A stretch of DNA of 60,217 bases. Origin: Solirubrobacterales bacterium (GTDB lineage Bacteria; Actinomycetota; Thermoleophilia; Solirubrobacterales; Solirubrobacteraceae). Numbering within the stretch: the stretch's first letter is position 1; every line of letters starts with the position of its first letter. The translations under genes and the position numbers were made by a program. Location: assembly GCA_019240655.1 (NCBI GenBank), contig JAFAXX010000146.1:1-60217 (forward strand), read 5' to 3'. Below are positions 49,542 through 60,217 of the stretch, piece after piece. The notes under the pieces were generated by a model, which saw nothing but the letters and a program-made list of their open reading frames with translations, did not search any database and was not told the origin of the DNA.

Positions 49542-51326
49542 TCACTCGGGTTGGGTGATGATCGTCGAGCTCAGCTTCTGGCGGGCGCGCTGGATGGTTT
49601 GGTCGGCGGCCTCGCCGGGTTGGGTGGTGGCGAGGGCGATGGTGACGGGCGGCCCGAGGGCGTATTCGATGTGCAGTTCGTGCGCGAGGTCGGGGGTGTG
49701 GTGGTCGCCCTGGGGGGTTTGGAGGATCGCGATGCGGCGGCCGCTGTCGCGGTAGGTTTGGGCGCCGGTGCGCTGGGCGGCACGTTGAGCGTTGCGAGCG
49801 GCGCGAAGGATGATTTGGTCGCCGCCGTTGTAGCCGTGGCGGGTGTTCTCCTCGTGCAGGCCTTCGATCTGGATGAGGGCGACCGTGATCGGTTGGTGTT
49901 GGCTGACTTGGTGGGCGGCTTCGCGAAAGGCGCGATGGCCGGGGAGCAGGGTGAGGGGGTCGGTGGTGGTGAGCTGATGGCGGGGCGGCGGTTGGTGCGC
50001 TGGCGGCGGGATGCTCGGGGTGCCGGCCCGCAGCTCTTCGAGGAACAGTTGCGTAAGTTCGGGGTCGAGGTGGCTGCCGGCGGCGGCCGTGAGCTCGGCG
50101 AGGGCGTCTTCGGGTGAGTGGGCGGCTCGGTAGGGCCGCTCGTGCGTCAAGGCGGTGTAGGCGTCGGCGATCGCGAGGATGCGGGCGGCCAGCGGGATGT
50201 TGGTGCCGGCGAGTTGGGTGGGGTAGCCGGTGCCGTCGTAGCGTTCGTGGTGGTAGAGAACGGCTTGGGCGATGTCGTCGAGCGCGCTGGTGTGGGCGAT
50301 CACGCGGGCGCCGGTGCGGGGATGTAGCTCGATGATCGAGCGCTCCTCGGGCGTGAGCGGCCCCGGTTTGAGGAGGATTCGCTCGGGGGTGGTGATTTGC
50401 GCCACGTCGCGTAGCCGCGCGGCGGCGGCGATGGTCTCTTGTTCGGCGGTGGGGACGTTCATGCGGCGGGCGAGCATGCGGGTGAGCACGGCGGCCTCCT
50501 CGCCCTCGCGGTGGGCGAGCGGGTCGTAGGCTTCGATCAACGCGGCGAGGGTCTCGAGCGTGGAGCGGTGGGCGTGCGTGAGCTGGTTCTCCAGCCGCTG
50601 GGTGTGCAGCGCGGCGCCGGCGTGATCTCCGAGCGCGAGCAGCACGTCGTCCTCGAGCTCCTTGAAGCCGCCGGGGCGGTTGGCGCACACGATCACCCCG
50701 CTGAAGCGCTCGCGCAGGTACAGCGGGATCGCGACCAGGTTGTCAATCTCGCCGTCCGCGTCGCGTTGGCTGCGAGCGGGGGAGTCCTCGCGCACGATCC
50801 GGTCGCGCTCGATCACCTCGCGCGCGAACCGTTGTGCGAGCTCGCTGTGGCCCGCCGCGGCCGAGAAGCCGAGCGCGCAGACGAGATCGAGCTCCCCGTC
50901 GCCGTTCTCATCCGAACGGGAGAGCAACAGACCCTTTTCGGCCTCGACCAGCTCGATCGCGGCGCGCAGCACCAGCTCCCGGACATCGGCGTCCTCGCCG
51001 AGCGCCCCGCGGGTCACCTGCGTGCGCTCGAGCTGGGCGCGCAGCTCGCGGTTCCACTCCCGTTCGGCCTGCCGCGAGCGCTGCAAACGCTCGATCAACC
51101 GGCCGCGCTCGACCAGCGCGCCCTCCCGGCGGGCCATCACCGCCCGCAGGCGATCCCGCTCGACCACCGCCCGCGCCTGCCCCTCCCGAGCGCGGGCAAG
51201 GCCGACCCGCGCCGAGCCCACCCGCGCCCGCGCGCCGCCGACCAACATGATCCCCCAGGCCAGGCAGAGCCCATCCACCACCGCCCGCGACCCCCTGAAA
51301 GCACGCACCCGCCAAGGTTTGCACAT
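49542..51326 (-). CDS. Membrane GAF / HD-GYP / degenerate GGDEF protein
   Basis: About 594 residues: an N-terminal hydrophobic helix (VVDGLCLAWGIMLVGG), a coiled coil, a GAF domain, an HD-GYP-type domain and a C-terminal GGDEF-like domain. In the HD-GYP part the GYP loop HHERYDGTGYP is present, but the HD motif reads LRDVAQ instead of LHDIGK, losing the metal-binding His. In the last domain GGDEF is replaced (YRDSGRRIAIL). So both cyclic-di-GMP activities are doubtful, and it may be a receptor. The start is uncertain: ATG 51326 is preferred because the helix follows it, but the frame is open to 51479. Confidence 0.82.
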   Translation of the reverse strand: MCKPWRVRAFRGSRAVVDGLCLAWGIMLVGGARARVGSARVGLARAREGQARAVVERDRLRAVMARREGALVERGRLIERLQRSRQAEREWNRELRAQLERTQVTRGALGEDADVRELVLRAAIELVEAEKGLLLSRSDENGDGELDLVCALGFSAAAGHSELAQRFAREVIERDRIVREDSPARSQRDADGEIDNLVAIPLYLRERFSGVIVCANRPGGFKELEDDVLLALGDHAGAALHTQRLENQLTHAHRSTLETLAALIEAYDPLAHREGEEAAVLTRMLARRMNVPTAEQETIAAAARLRDVAQITTPERILLKPGPLTPEERSIIELHPRTGARVIAHTSALDDIAQAVLYHHERYDGTGYPTQLAGTNIPLAARILAIADAYTALTHERPYRAAHSPEDALAELTAAAGSHLDPELTQLFLEELRAGTPSIPPPAHQPPPRHQLTTTDPLTLLPGHRAFREAAHQVSQHQPITVALIQIEGLHEENTRHGYNGGDQIILRAARNAQRAAQRTGAQTYRDSGRRIAILQTPQGDHHTPDLAHELHIEYALGPPVTIALATTQPGEAADQTIQRARQKLSSTIITQPE

Positions 51327-51490
51327 ATTCGAGCGCCGTGCAGCGGCCAAACCTCTTCGCGCTCGTCGCCCGCGAGCCGCGATCGGGACGGCGCAAACCG
51401 ATGACTCCCGTAAATCGAGGACCGAACCGGACCGCAATCGCCGGTAGCGTCCGTCGCGTAGACCGATCTCATCCGACAAGGAGTGTGAGC

Positions 51491-51880
51491 ATGGAATGGA
51501 AACTCGAGTTGGTGGCGCTTCCGGTCTCCGACGTGGACCGGGCCAAGGCGTTCTACACCGATCGCGTGGGATTCGACCTCGATCACGACCATACGGTCAG
51601 CGACGACATCCGCTTCGTGCAGCTGACGCCGCCCGGCTCGGCTTGCTCGATCGCGATCGGCAAGGGGATCGTCGACGCGGAGCCGGGCAGCGCGGCCGGG
51701 CTGCAGCTGGTCGTGTCGAGTGCCGAGGCGGCTCGCCGGGAGCTGCTCGACCGAGGCGTCGAAGTCGGCGAGGTCCAGCGGTTCCCGTGGGGCTCGTTCG
51801 TCTTCTTCCGCGACCCCGACGGCAACCGCTGGTCGGTGCAGGAGCTGCCGCCGCGTGAGCAAGCGCCCGCGCGGGCTTGA
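51491..51880 (+). CDS. Glyoxalase/VOC-family protein
   Basis: A 129-residue VOC-fold protein: LVALPVSDVDRAKAFYTDRV at the start, FVQLTPPGSACSIAIGKG in the middle and SFVFFRDPDGNRWSVQEL at the end, with His/Glu-type metal positions only partly conserved. Members include glyoxalase, resistance proteins and dioxygenases, so the reaction is open. It starts at ATG 51491 and is divergent from the HD-GYP-like gene. Confidence 0.88.
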   Translation: MEWKLELVALPVSDVDRAKAFYTDRVGFDLDHDHTVSDDIRFVQLTPPGSACSIAIGKGIVDAEPGSAAGLQLVVSSAEAARRELLDRGVEVGEVQRFPWGSFVFFRDPDGNRWSVQELPPREQAPARA

Positions 51881-51895
51881 CCGCCGCCCGCCAAG

Positions 51896-51958
51896 GCGAC
51901 CGTGGACAGCGGCGGCTCACAGCCGGCGCCGGCCGGCCGAGGCGACCGTGGACAGCCG
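51896..51958. repeat. Direct repeat AGGCGACCGTGGACAGC
   Basis: The 17-mer AGGCGACCGTGGACAGC occurs twice, near 51895 and 51939, in the gap after the glyoxalase-fold gene. Function unknown. Confidence 0.5.
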
Positions 51959-52074
51959 CGCTCGCGACCGTGCCGCAGCCGTCATGGCTCCCTGGCCGGC
52001 ATCCGGCCGGGCCTGCCCGAAAATCGTTTTTGCGCCTCGGGCCCCGGGTAATACGATGATGGGTAGGTGCGCCG

Positions 52075-52356
52075 TTGACATCCAGTCGCTCCGATACGCA
52101 GCAGCAACGAGTTCTCGAGCGGCTGCGGCGGGCGGATGGCCGGCCGGTGAGCTTCGATGAGCTGGGGAAGGGAGGGATCGACTTCCCGGCCGCGGTCGTC
52201 AGCGAGCTCGAGCTGGCCGGTTTTGCCATCGATCGGGTCTACGAGCACGGCCGGCACGTCGGGGTGCGGCTGCTGGAGCCTGAGCGCCTCGACCTCGCGG
52301 CGACCCACCAGCGACGGCGATGGCCGTGGCCGCGCCGGCACCAGCCGCCGGCCTAG
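52075..52356 (+). CDS. Small winged-helix (HTH_11-like) protein
   Basis: A 93-residue protein with a BirA N-terminal-type winged helix: VLERLRRADGRPVSFDELGK, then FPAAVVSELELAGFAIDRVY and HGRHVGVRLL. The C-terminus is Arg/Pro-rich and may be unstructured. It has no enzymatic domain, unlike BirA. Start probably TTG 52075 after GGGTAGGTG. It could be a DNA-binding regulator, with nadE converging on it. Confidence 0.66.
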   Translation: MTSSRSDTQQQRVLERLRRADGRPVSFDELGKGGIDFPAAVVSELELAGFAIDRVYEHGRHVGVRLLEPERLDLAATHQRRRWPWPRRHQPPA

Positions 52357-52364
52357 CCGAGGCT

Positions 52365-52420
52365 CCGCCGCCTCAGTCGGGTACTGAACGCCGACCTCAG
52401 TCGGGCACCGAGCGCCGGCC

Positions 52421-52443
<23 letters not shown>
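52365..52443. repeat. 24-26-bp tandem repeats at the end of nadE
   Basis: About three copies of a unit like GCCTCAGTCSGGCACCGAGC lie side by side. The last one and a half copies overlap the final codons and the stop of nadE at 52421. So the present C-terminus of that protein was shaped by repeat expansion. Confidence 0.8.
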
Positions 52444-54493
<2,050 letters not shown>

Positions 54494-54532
54494 GCGTGTG
54501 CGGATACTGTCCAGCTCGGGTATGAGGAAATC

Positions 54533-55615
54533 ATGGCGGGTGACGCGACCCCCTCATCGACCCCTGATCCGGTGCGCGAGCTGCTCGACGAGCTGACCGC
54601 GCGGATCGAGACGGGCCCCGACGCCTGCCTGTCCCTGTCGGAGCTGAGCGAGGTGGTCCAGCAGGCCGATCTCGACGACGACGAGGCTCAGGCGCTGCAC
54701 GATCTCCTCGAGGCCCGCGGGGTGGAGTTCCGCGACGACTGCGGCCGCAGCGACATCGAGCAGACGACCTACCGCAACGGCGATCTGGCCCAGCGGACGA
54801 CCGACGCGATGTCCCTGTTCCTGCAGGAGGTCCGGCGGTTTCCGCTGTTGACGCGCGAGGAGGAGGTCGCGCTGGCTCAGCGGCTCGAGCGTGGCGACCT
54901 GGCCGCCAAGGAGCGGCTGGTCAACTCGAACCTGCGGCTCGTCATCTCCAACGCGCGCAAGTACCAGGGCCACGAGCTGCCGCTGCTCGACCTCATCCAG
55001 GAGGGCATCCTCGGACTGATCCGCGCCGCGGAGAAGTTCGACTGGCGCAAGGGCTACAAGTTCTCCACCTACGCCACCTTCTGGATCCGCCAGGCGATCC
55101 AGCGCGCGCTCGACAACCGGGCGAGGACGATCCGGATCCCCGTGCATCTCGGCCAGCGCGAGCGCAAGATCGCCCGCGCCCAGGCCGAGCTGGTCGCCCG
55201 GCTCGGGCGAGACCCGAGCGACGACGAGATCGCCCAAGCGGCCGAGCTCAGGGTCGACGAGGTGCAGGAGGCGCGGGAGGCGGCCCGGGTCGTGACGAGC
55301 CTCGACCGGCCCGTGGGCGAGGCAGAGGAAACCTCGTTCGGGTCGCTGCTGCCCAGCGGCGAGCGCGGGCCCGACGAAGAGGTCGACATCGCGCTGCGCG
55401 AAGATGCGATCCGGCGCGCGCTCGAGCGGCTCCCGGATCGTGAGCGGGAGGTCGTAATGCTCCGCTACGGGATGGGCGGGGACGCTCCCACCGCCCTCAG
55501 CGAGACCGGTCGCCGGCTCGGTCTCTCGAGCGACGCCGTACGCAAGCTGGAGCGAAAGGCGCTCACCGAGCTTGCCGCGAGCCGCGAGCTCGAGGGCCTG
55601 CGCCCCGCGGCGTAG
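54533..55615 (+). CDS. Sigma-70 family RNA polymerase sigma factor
   Basis: A 360-residue sigma factor of the primary/primary-like group. An acidic N-terminal segment (residues 1-90) resembles region 1.1. Region 1.2 is [20 protein letters not shown]. Region 2 has [33 protein letters not shown] and [19 protein letters not shown], the -10 recognition helix. Regions 3 and 4 end with VMLRYGMGG and [15 protein letters not shown] for the -35 box. It is likely an alternative group 2 factor. The start is ATG 54533, with GAGGA before it; the long upstream frame is antisense to nadE. Confidence 0.94.
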   Translation: MAGDATPSSTPDPVRELLDELTARIETGPDACLSLSELSEVVQQADLDDDEAQALHDLLEARGVEFRDDCGRSDIEQTTYRNGDLAQRTTDAMSLFLQEVRRFPLLTREEEVALAQRLERGDLAAKERLVNSNLRLVISNARKYQGHELPLLDLIQEGILGLIRAAEKFDWRKGYKFSTYATFWIRQAIQRALDNRARTIRIPVHLGQRERKIARAQAELVARLGRDPSDDEIAQAAELRVDEVQEAREAARVVTSLDRPVGEAEETSFGSLLPSGERGPDEEVDIALREDAIRRALERLPDREREVVMLRYGMGGDAPTALSETGRRLGLSSDAVRKLERKALTELAASRELEGLRPAA

Positions 55616-55656
55616 CGGTCGACCGCGACGGCGCCCTCATCCGCGAAAACCGCATC

Positions 55657-55815
55657 TCAGCCGACGTCAGCGACGGCCACCCGGCCGCTCTCGGGCAGCG
55701 GCTCCATCGTAAAGACGATGGCGGCCACGTTCGCGGTGGTGTCGATGTCGGAGAGATAGGCGCTCACCTTCCGTCCGAGCACCTCCTCCACCGTCGCTAC
55801 GGCCTCCTCTCGCAT
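55657..55815 (-). CDS. DUF2294/MpsC-like short protein or fragment
   Basis: A 52-residue frame reading MREEAVATVEEVLGRKVSAY and SDIDTTANVAAIVFTMEPLP. This is the C-terminal half of the DUF2294 pattern (VEExxGRKVxAxxSDxD). The usual first half is missing because a stop lies 12 codons upstream of the ATG in the same frame. It follows the DHA2 exporter gene on the same strand after 42 bases. It may be a degraded gene or a real short form. Confidence 0.5.
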   Translation of the reverse strand: MREEAVATVEEVLGRKVSAYLSDIDTTANVAAIVFTMEPLPESGRVAVADVG

Positions 55816-55857
55816 CGCGCCAGAAATCGACCCACGCCCAACCGGCGCTCGGTGGCG

Positions 55858-57330
55858 CTATGCAGCGAGTGGTGTGCGTTCGGCGGGCACGGCGCGTCGC
55901 GGCTCGGAGAGCCGCTCGGCGGTTCGCTCGGCGGTGGCTCGCGCCCACGCGGTCGTCGTGATCACCGCGAGGCCGAGGATGGCGGCGCCGAGGACCGCGA
56001 TCAGCCACCAGGCCGGGTGGGTGGCCTCGGCGAACCCCTTTCCGATGCCGCCGTCGACGCTCGCGCCCGCGATCGCCCCGATCACCGCGACGCCGAGCGT
56101 CATCCCCACCTGGCGGCTCGTCGAGGCCAGAGCGGCCGCGACTCCGGCCTGCGAGGGCGGCATCCCCGACACCGCGGTGTTGGTGATCGGCGGGTTCACC
56201 ATGCCGGTGCCGAGCCCGAACACGAAGTAGGCGGCGAGCAGGTATGTCGAGTCGGTGGCCTGGCCGAGTCCGGTCAGCATCACCGCTCCTGCGGTCATGC
56301 CGAGCCCGGCGATCACCAGGGGCGCCCGTGCGCCGCGCTGGGCCACGATCCGGCCGGACAGCGGCGCGCACACGAGCGTCATCGCCGCCATCGGAAGCAT
56401 GTAGAGGCCGGCGTGAAACGGCGAGAACCCGCGTTCGCCCTGCAGATAGAGCGTGTTCAGGAAGAGGAAGCCGCCCTGCGCGGCGAACGCGAGGACGGCG
56501 ATCGCGCTCGCGCCGGAGAACGGCGCGCTGCGGAAGAAGCGCATCTCGAGCAACGGCTCGCGACGCCGCAGCTCGTAGGGAACCAGCCCGGCGAGGCACA
56601 CGAGCGAGACGGCGAACAGGCCGAGGATCTCGGCCGAGCCCCAACCGCTCCTCGGCCCCTCGATGATCGCGTAGGTCAGCGACGCGAGGCCGACGATCAC
56701 GAGCCCCTGCCCGACCGGGTCGATGCGCCGCGTCCGCTCGGCCCGCGACTCGGGCACGAACATGGCGGTGAGCACGACGGCGACGATCCCGACCGGCACG
56801 TTGACGAGAAACACCGCGCGCCAGCCGACCGTGTCGACCAGCGCTCCGCCGGCGATCGGCCCGAGGGCCATGCTCACCCCGAACATCGCGCCCCACAGGC
56901 CGATCGCCTGGGCGCGCTGCCGGGGATCGTCGAACACGTTGCGGATGATCGACATCGCCACCGGATTGAGCATCGAGCCGCCGATCGCCTGAACCACGCG
57001 GAATGCCACCAGGAGCTCGAGGCTGGGCGCGAAGGCGCACAGCGCCGAGCCGACCGAGAACACCACCAGACCGGTCTGGAAGGTGCGTCGCCGCCCGACC
57101 CGGTCCGCCGTCGATCCCGCGAGCATCAGCAGGCTGGCCAGCACCAGCGTGTACGCGTCGACCGTCCACTGCAGGCCGGCGACCGACGCGTGCAGGGAGC
57201 TGCGAATCGCCGGCAGTGCGACGTTGACGATCGTGGCATCGAGCCCGACGATCAGCAGGCTCATCGAGCAGATCGCGAGCACCAGCAACCTCCGGCTGCG
57301 CCCGAGCTCCTGCGGCGGACGATCGTCCAT
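55858..57330 (-). CDS. DHA2-family MFS exporter
   Basis: A 490-residue, 14-helix exporter of the EmrB/QacA group. Helix 1 has LIVGLDATIVNVALPAI, the helix 2-3 loop has LAGSTADRVGRRRTFQTGL and helix 5 carries GPIAGGALVDTVGWRAVFLV, then NVPVG. It is a second DHA2 gene in the window besides the one near 18 kb and is clearly diverged from it. Substrate unknown. It lies behind the universal stress protein gene on the same strand. Confidence 0.93.
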   Translation of the reverse strand: MDDRPPQELGRSRRLLVLAICSMSLLIVGLDATIVNVALPAIRSSLHASVAGLQWTVDAYTLVLASLLMLAGSTADRVGRRRTFQTGLVVFSVGSALCAFAPSLELLVAFRVVQAIGGSMLNPVAMSIIRNVFDDPRQRAQAIGLWGAMFGVSMALGPIAGGALVDTVGWRAVFLVNVPVGIVAVVLTAMFVPESRAERTRRIDPVGQGLVIVGLASLTYAIIEGPRSGWGSAEILGLFAVSLVCLAGLVPYELRRREPLLEMRFFRSAPFSGASAIAVLAFAAQGGFLFLNTLYLQGERGFSPFHAGLYMLPMAAMTLVCAPLSGRIVAQRGARAPLVIAGLGMTAGAVMLTGLGQATDSTYLLAAYFVFGLGTGMVNPPITNTAVSGMPPSQAGVAAALASTSRQVGMTLGVAVIGAIAGASVDGGIGKGFAEATHPAWWLIAVLGAAILGLAVITTTAWARATAERTAERLSEPRRAVPAERTPLAA

Positions 57331-57416
57331 CGCGTTCGATCGTAGCTATCGGGCCTCGCTTCGCTCGGCGTCCGTGGGGCCGCGCGGCCCCATCCGGACG
57401 TGCTCGTGCGCTTAGG

Positions 57417-58031
57417 TCATCGCAACGCTGCGGTTTGATGTTCCCGGCCGAAAACGTGCGCGCGCCGCCGCCGCCGCGCCGGCCGCCGGAGCGGCTGCAT
57501 CGCCGGCTCGCGGCTCGGACGCAGGACGACGATCTCACCGCCGGCGTGGTCGAGCAGCCACGCGACGTCGTCGACGTGAACGCCGGGGCCGCCGTCGGCG
57601 GCCGCGGCGACGACGATCCGCTCGAAGCGCTCGTGGGCAATCGCCTGGCGCAGCGCGTGGCGGTAGCTGCGGCCGCGCTCGATCCGCGCCTCGACCGGCA
57701 CGCCGGCCTCGCTCGCGCGCTGCTCGATTGCCTCCTGCAGCGGGAGGCAGACGCCGGACTGGTGCGGCAGCGGAGCCTCGAGCGGCAGGTTCAGCGGCAC
57801 CAGGGCGAGGAACACGGGCACCAGGGTGGCGTCCTCGGCGATGGCCAGGCGCAGCGCCGCGTCGAGCGCGGGGGTCGAAAGCGCGTCGGCCATGAACGGA
57901 AACAGGATCCGCCGCGTGCGGGCGCGCGGCCGGTTGCCGCGCCGCCGGGACCGAGGAGGGTGACGGCGCACCGCGAGCGCCACCGCCGCCAGCGCCAAAC
58001 CGACGAGCAGCACGATCGCCAGCGCCGTCAT
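57417..58031 (-). CDS. Membrane-anchored universal stress-type protein
   Basis: A 204-residue protein. An N-terminal helix ([20 protein letters not shown]) anchors it, followed by a basic linker and a USP-fold domain (about 38-180): RILFPFMADALSTPALDAAL, LVPVFLALVPLNLPLE, ERIVVAAAADGGPGV and IVVLRPS at the end. The ATP-binding Gly-rich loop of typical USPs is weak. The ATG overlaps the stop of kdpD by four bases, so it probably works with it. The C-terminus is Arg-rich. Confidence 0.78.
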   Translation of the reverse strand: MTALAIVLLVGLALAAVALAVRRHPPRSRRRGNRPRARTRRILFPFMADALSTPALDAALRLAIAEDATLVPVFLALVPLNLPLEAPLPHQSGVCLPLQEAIEQRASEAGVPVEARIERGRSYRHALRQAIAHERFERIVVAAAADGGPGVHVDDVAWLLDHAGGEIVVLRPSREPAMQPLRRPARRRRRAHVFGREHQTAALR

Positions 58032-59206
58032 GACCGCCCTTCTCGCATCCGCCTCGTCCGGTCGGCCACGATCCGCAGGTCGACTCCGGGCAGGAGCGCG
58101 AGCAGGCGGAAGGCCAGCGCCGGTTGCGTCAGGCGCCGCCACGCCGTCTTCGGCTGCGGCGTCCCCATCAGGATGTACGTGGTGCCGCGCTCCTGGGCCA
58201 CCCGCTGGGTGACCAGCGCGACGTCGTCGCCCCGCTCGACGATCAGGTGGGCGCCGAGCACGCTGGCCAAACGCCGCAACGCGTCGAGCTGCTCGCGTTC
58301 CTGCTCGGTGGGCTCGTGGTCGGCAACCCACATCATGTCGAGCTCGGCTCCCAGGCGCTGGGCCGAGCGCCACGCCCGGCGAACGATGCGCTGCGACTTC
58401 GCCTGCGGCTTGATTAGCGCCAGCAGTCGCTCGCCGATCGCCTGGGGGACCGCGGTGTCGAGCAGCCGCTCTTCGCGCGAGCGGCCGGTCGGCTCGGCCG
58501 GGATTCGCTTCGCCTCGACCTCCTCGGCCACCTGCCGCAGTGCGACCTCCCGCAGCGCGGAGAGGTTTTCTACCTTGAAGAAGTTGTTCAGCGCACTCTG
58601 CACGCGCTCGCCCGGGTAGACCTTCCCGGCGAGCAAGCGCTCGATCAGCGACTGCGGGGTGATGTCGACCAGCACGATGTCGTCGGCCGCAGCGAGCGCC
58701 GAATCGGGCACGGTCTCGCGAACGCGCACCCCGGTCAGCTCGGCGACCTGGTCGTTGAGGCTTTCCAGGTGCTGGACATTCACCGTGGAGAAGACGTCGA
58801 TCCCGGCCGCGAGCACGTCGTCGATGTCCTCGAAGCGCTTGGCGTGCTCCAGCCCGGGCGTGTTCGTGTGCGCCAGCTCGTCGATCAAGGCCAGCTCGGG
58901 CGCGCGGCGCACGATCGCGGGAAGGTCCATTTCCTCGAGCTCGGTGTCCCGGTAGGGCACTCGGCGCCGGGGGACGAGCTCGAGGCCGCCGGCCTGGGCG
59001 ATCGTCTCGACGCGGCCATGGGGCTCCAGGTAGCCGATCACCACGTCGCGCCCGGCCTCGGCCTCAGCCTGCCCCTCGCGCAGCATCTGGTAGGTCTTGC
59101 CGACGCCCGCGGCCATCCCAAGGAAGACCTTGTAGTGGCCGCGGCGAAGCCGCGTAGCGGCCACGCTCGCGAGCGACTCCGGCGCGAGCAGCTCCGTCGC
59201 GCTCAC
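58028..59206 (-). CDS. kdpD: KdpD N-terminal sensor domain without histidine kinase
   Basis: A 392-residue protein covering only the first two domains of KdpD: the Walker-type KdpD domain ([18 protein letters not shown] near 25-42, then [11 protein letters not shown]) and the USP-like domain ([38 protein letters not shown]). The four membrane helices and the histidine kinase of full KdpD (about 900 residues) are absent. It starts at GTG 59206 in an overlap with the kdpB stop. Short forms exist in some bacteria. It may signal by partner binding rather than phosphotransfer. Confidence 0.9.
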   Translation of the reverse strand: MSATELLAPESLASVAATRLRRGHYKVFLGMAAGVGKTYQMLREGQAEAEAGRDVVIGYLEPHGRVETIAQAGGLELVPRRRVPYRDTELEEMDLPAIVRRAPELALIDELAHTNTPGLEHAKRFEDIDDVLAAGIDVFSTVNVQHLESLNDQVAELTGVRVRETVPDSALAAADDIVLVDITPQSLIERLLAGKVYPGERVQSALNNFFKVENLSALREVALRQVAEEVEAKRIPAEPTGRSREERLLDTAVPQAIGERLLALIKPQAKSQRIVRRAWRSAQRLGAELDMMWVADHEPTEQEREQLDALRRLASVLGAHLIVERGDDVALVTQRVAQERGTTYILMGTPQPKTAWRRLTQPALAFRLLALLPGVDLRIVADRTRRMREGRS

Positions 59207-60217
59207 CCCCCGAGCAGGTTGTGGACGACGAGGTCGATCAGCTTGATCCCGATGAACGGGGCGATGATCCCGCCGAGCCCGTAGATCAGCAAGTTCCGCC
59301 GCAGCAGCGCGCTGGCTCCGATCGGGCGGTAGCTCACCCCCTTGAGCGCCACCGGGATCAGCAACGGGATCACGATCGCGTTGAACACGATTGCCGAGAT
59401 CACCGCCGAGCGGGGGGTGCCGAGGCTCATCACGTTGAGGACGTGTAGCGGCCCCTGGGCGCCCCGGGACGTCGCGTACGTGTACAGAAAGATGGCCGGG
59501 AGGATCGCGAAGTACTTGGCCACGTCGTTGGCGATCGAGAACGTCGTCAGCGCGCCGCGGGTGATCAGCAGCTGCTTGCCGACCTCGACGATCTCGATGA
59601 GCTTCGTCGGGTTCGAGTCGAGGTCGACCATGTTCCCCGCCTCGCGCGCGGCCTGGGTGCCGGTGTTCATCGCCACGCCGACGTCGGCCTGCGCGAGCGC
59701 CGGCGCATCGTTGGTCCCGTCGCCGGTCATCGCCACCATCCGGCCCTGCTCCTGCTGTTCCTTGATCAGGGCCAGCTTCGCCTCAGGCGTGGCTTCGGCC
59801 AGGAAGTCGTCCACGCCCGACTCCTCGGCGATCTTCGCCGCGGTCAGGCGGTTGTCGCCGGTGATCATGATCGTGCGGATGCCCATTGCCCGCAGGTGGG
59901 CGAAGCGCTCGCGCATGCCCTCCTTGATCGTGTCCTTGAGATAGACCACGCCGAGCACCTGCTCGTCGCGGGCCACCGCCAGCGGCGTGCCGCCCTCGCG
60001 GCCGATGCGGTCGAGCACCGGCTGCAGCTCGGCCGGCGGCTTGCCGCCCTCGGCGATGACGAAGGCGATGATCGCGTCGCCCGCGCCCTTGCGCAATTGA
60101 TTGCCGTTGAGGTTGACCCCGCTCATGCGCGTCTGGGCGGTGAAGGGGACGAACTGGGCGCCGAGCTTGGTCATGTCGTGCTCACGGATCCCGTAGCGCT
60201 TGGCCAGGACGACGATC
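59203..60217 (-). CDS. kdpB: Potassium-transporting ATPase B subunit (partial)
   Basis: C-terminal 337 residues or so of KdpB, the P-type ATPase subunit that drives high-affinity K+ uptake; the 5' part lies beyond the window. Present are [11 protein letters not shown], the [20 protein letters not shown] segment, [20 protein letters not shown] with the Mg-binding Asp pair, and the last membrane helices. The frame continues upstream past 60174 to the edge ([14 protein letters not shown]). Its stop overlaps kdpD with no kdpC between, which departs from the usual A-B-C-D order. Confidence 0.96.
   Translation of the reverse strand, partial: IVVLAKRYGIREHDMTKLGAQFVPFTAQTRMSGVNLNGNQLRKGAGDAIIAFVIAEGGKPPAELQPVLDRIGREGGTPLAVARDEQVLGVVYLKDTIKEGMRERFAHLRAMGIRTIMITGDNRLTAAKIAEESGVDDFLAEATPEAKLALIKEQQEQGRMVAMTGDGTNDAPALAQADVGVAMNTGTQAAREAGNMVDLDSNPTKLIEIVEVGKQLLITRGALTTFSIANDVAKYFAILPAIFLYTYATSRGAQGPLHVLNVMSLGTPRSAVISAIVFNAIVIPLLIPVALKGVSYRPIGASALLRRNLLIYGLGGIIAPFIGIKLIDLVVHNLLGG

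Noticed and set aside
55667-57640. 657-residue minus-strand frame and 497-residue plus-strand frame over the DHA2 exporter
   Set aside because: Both are Arg/Ala/Gly-rich shadows of the exporter gene, whose own frame has all family motifs.

Overview
The window is a chromosomal segment of a GC-rich actinobacterium. OpcA next to Zwf, an NDMA-dependent alcohol dehydrogenase of the mycofactocin-linked type, a DUF2795 protein and overall codon use fit the Thermoleophilia/Solirubrobacterales best. That placement is an inference, because no rRNA or other phylogenetic marker lies in the window. Almost every long ORF on the strand opposite a real gene is a high-GC shadow and has been left out.

Layout. 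1-9 kb is an accessory stretch with three RibD/DHFR-fold reductase paralogues, small proteins, a YjbQ enzyme, a FAD monooxygenase and four tRNAs (Leu-UAG, an odd Trp-CCA, Gly-UCC, Pro-GGG). 9.0-14.7 kb is a three-gene formate dehydrogenase operon: a molybdenum catalytic subunit, a ferredoxin-like subunit and an NrfD membrane subunit. The catalytic subunit is split by an in-frame UGA that is followed by a textbook bacterial SECIS hairpin, so it is one selenoprotein. 14.8-25.5 kb holds a secreted collagen-like protein, membrane and export genes, a lipoprotein amidase, an M14 peptidase, a SirB1-like protein, two glycosyltransferases and a PEP mutase-family lyase. 25.5-34.1 kb is central sugar metabolism: a Crp-like regulator divergent from a probable PPi-type phosphofructokinase, then a tightly overlapping run zwf-opcA-pgl-ROK kinase-rpiB-phosphatase. 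That run is preceded by a 20-codon ORF that looks like the surviving 5' tip of gnd.

34.1-41.7 kb starts with a short MarR protein and an acetoacetate decarboxylase-like protein, then becomes a gene graveyard. It holds a LigJ/amidohydrolase remnant, a frameshifted unknown gene, an MFS fragment, and an aromatic ring-cleavage cluster. In that cluster a class III extradiol dioxygenase and a MetE-like protein are intact, while the following RraA-type aldolase and a second amidohydrolase are broken by frameshifts, a stop and a deletion.

41.9-49.5 kb has an O-methyltransferase, a CPA1 antiporter, tRNA-Leu(CAG), tRNA-Glu(CUC), a metallo-beta-lactamase-fold hydrolase, the NDMA-type alcohol dehydrogenase with a strong 5' hairpin, an SDR without the usual catalytic Tyr, a nitrilase-fold protein without the catalytic Cys, and an ABM monooxygenase. 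49.5-60.2 kb has a GAF/HD-GYP/degenerate-GGDEF protein, a glyoxalase-fold protein, a small winged-helix protein, glutamine-dependent NAD synthetase divergent from a sigma-70 factor, a DHA2 exporter, and the end of a kdp operon. In that operon kdpB runs directly into a kinase-less kdpD and a membrane-anchored universal stress protein, with no kdpC between or after them.

Most promising leads: the selenoprotein formate dehydrogenase with its SECIS, the reduced Kdp module, the gnd-tip leader ORF, the pseudo-enzymes at 47-51 kb, the decaying aromatic cluster, and the tRNA-Trp locus with its degenerate half-copy.
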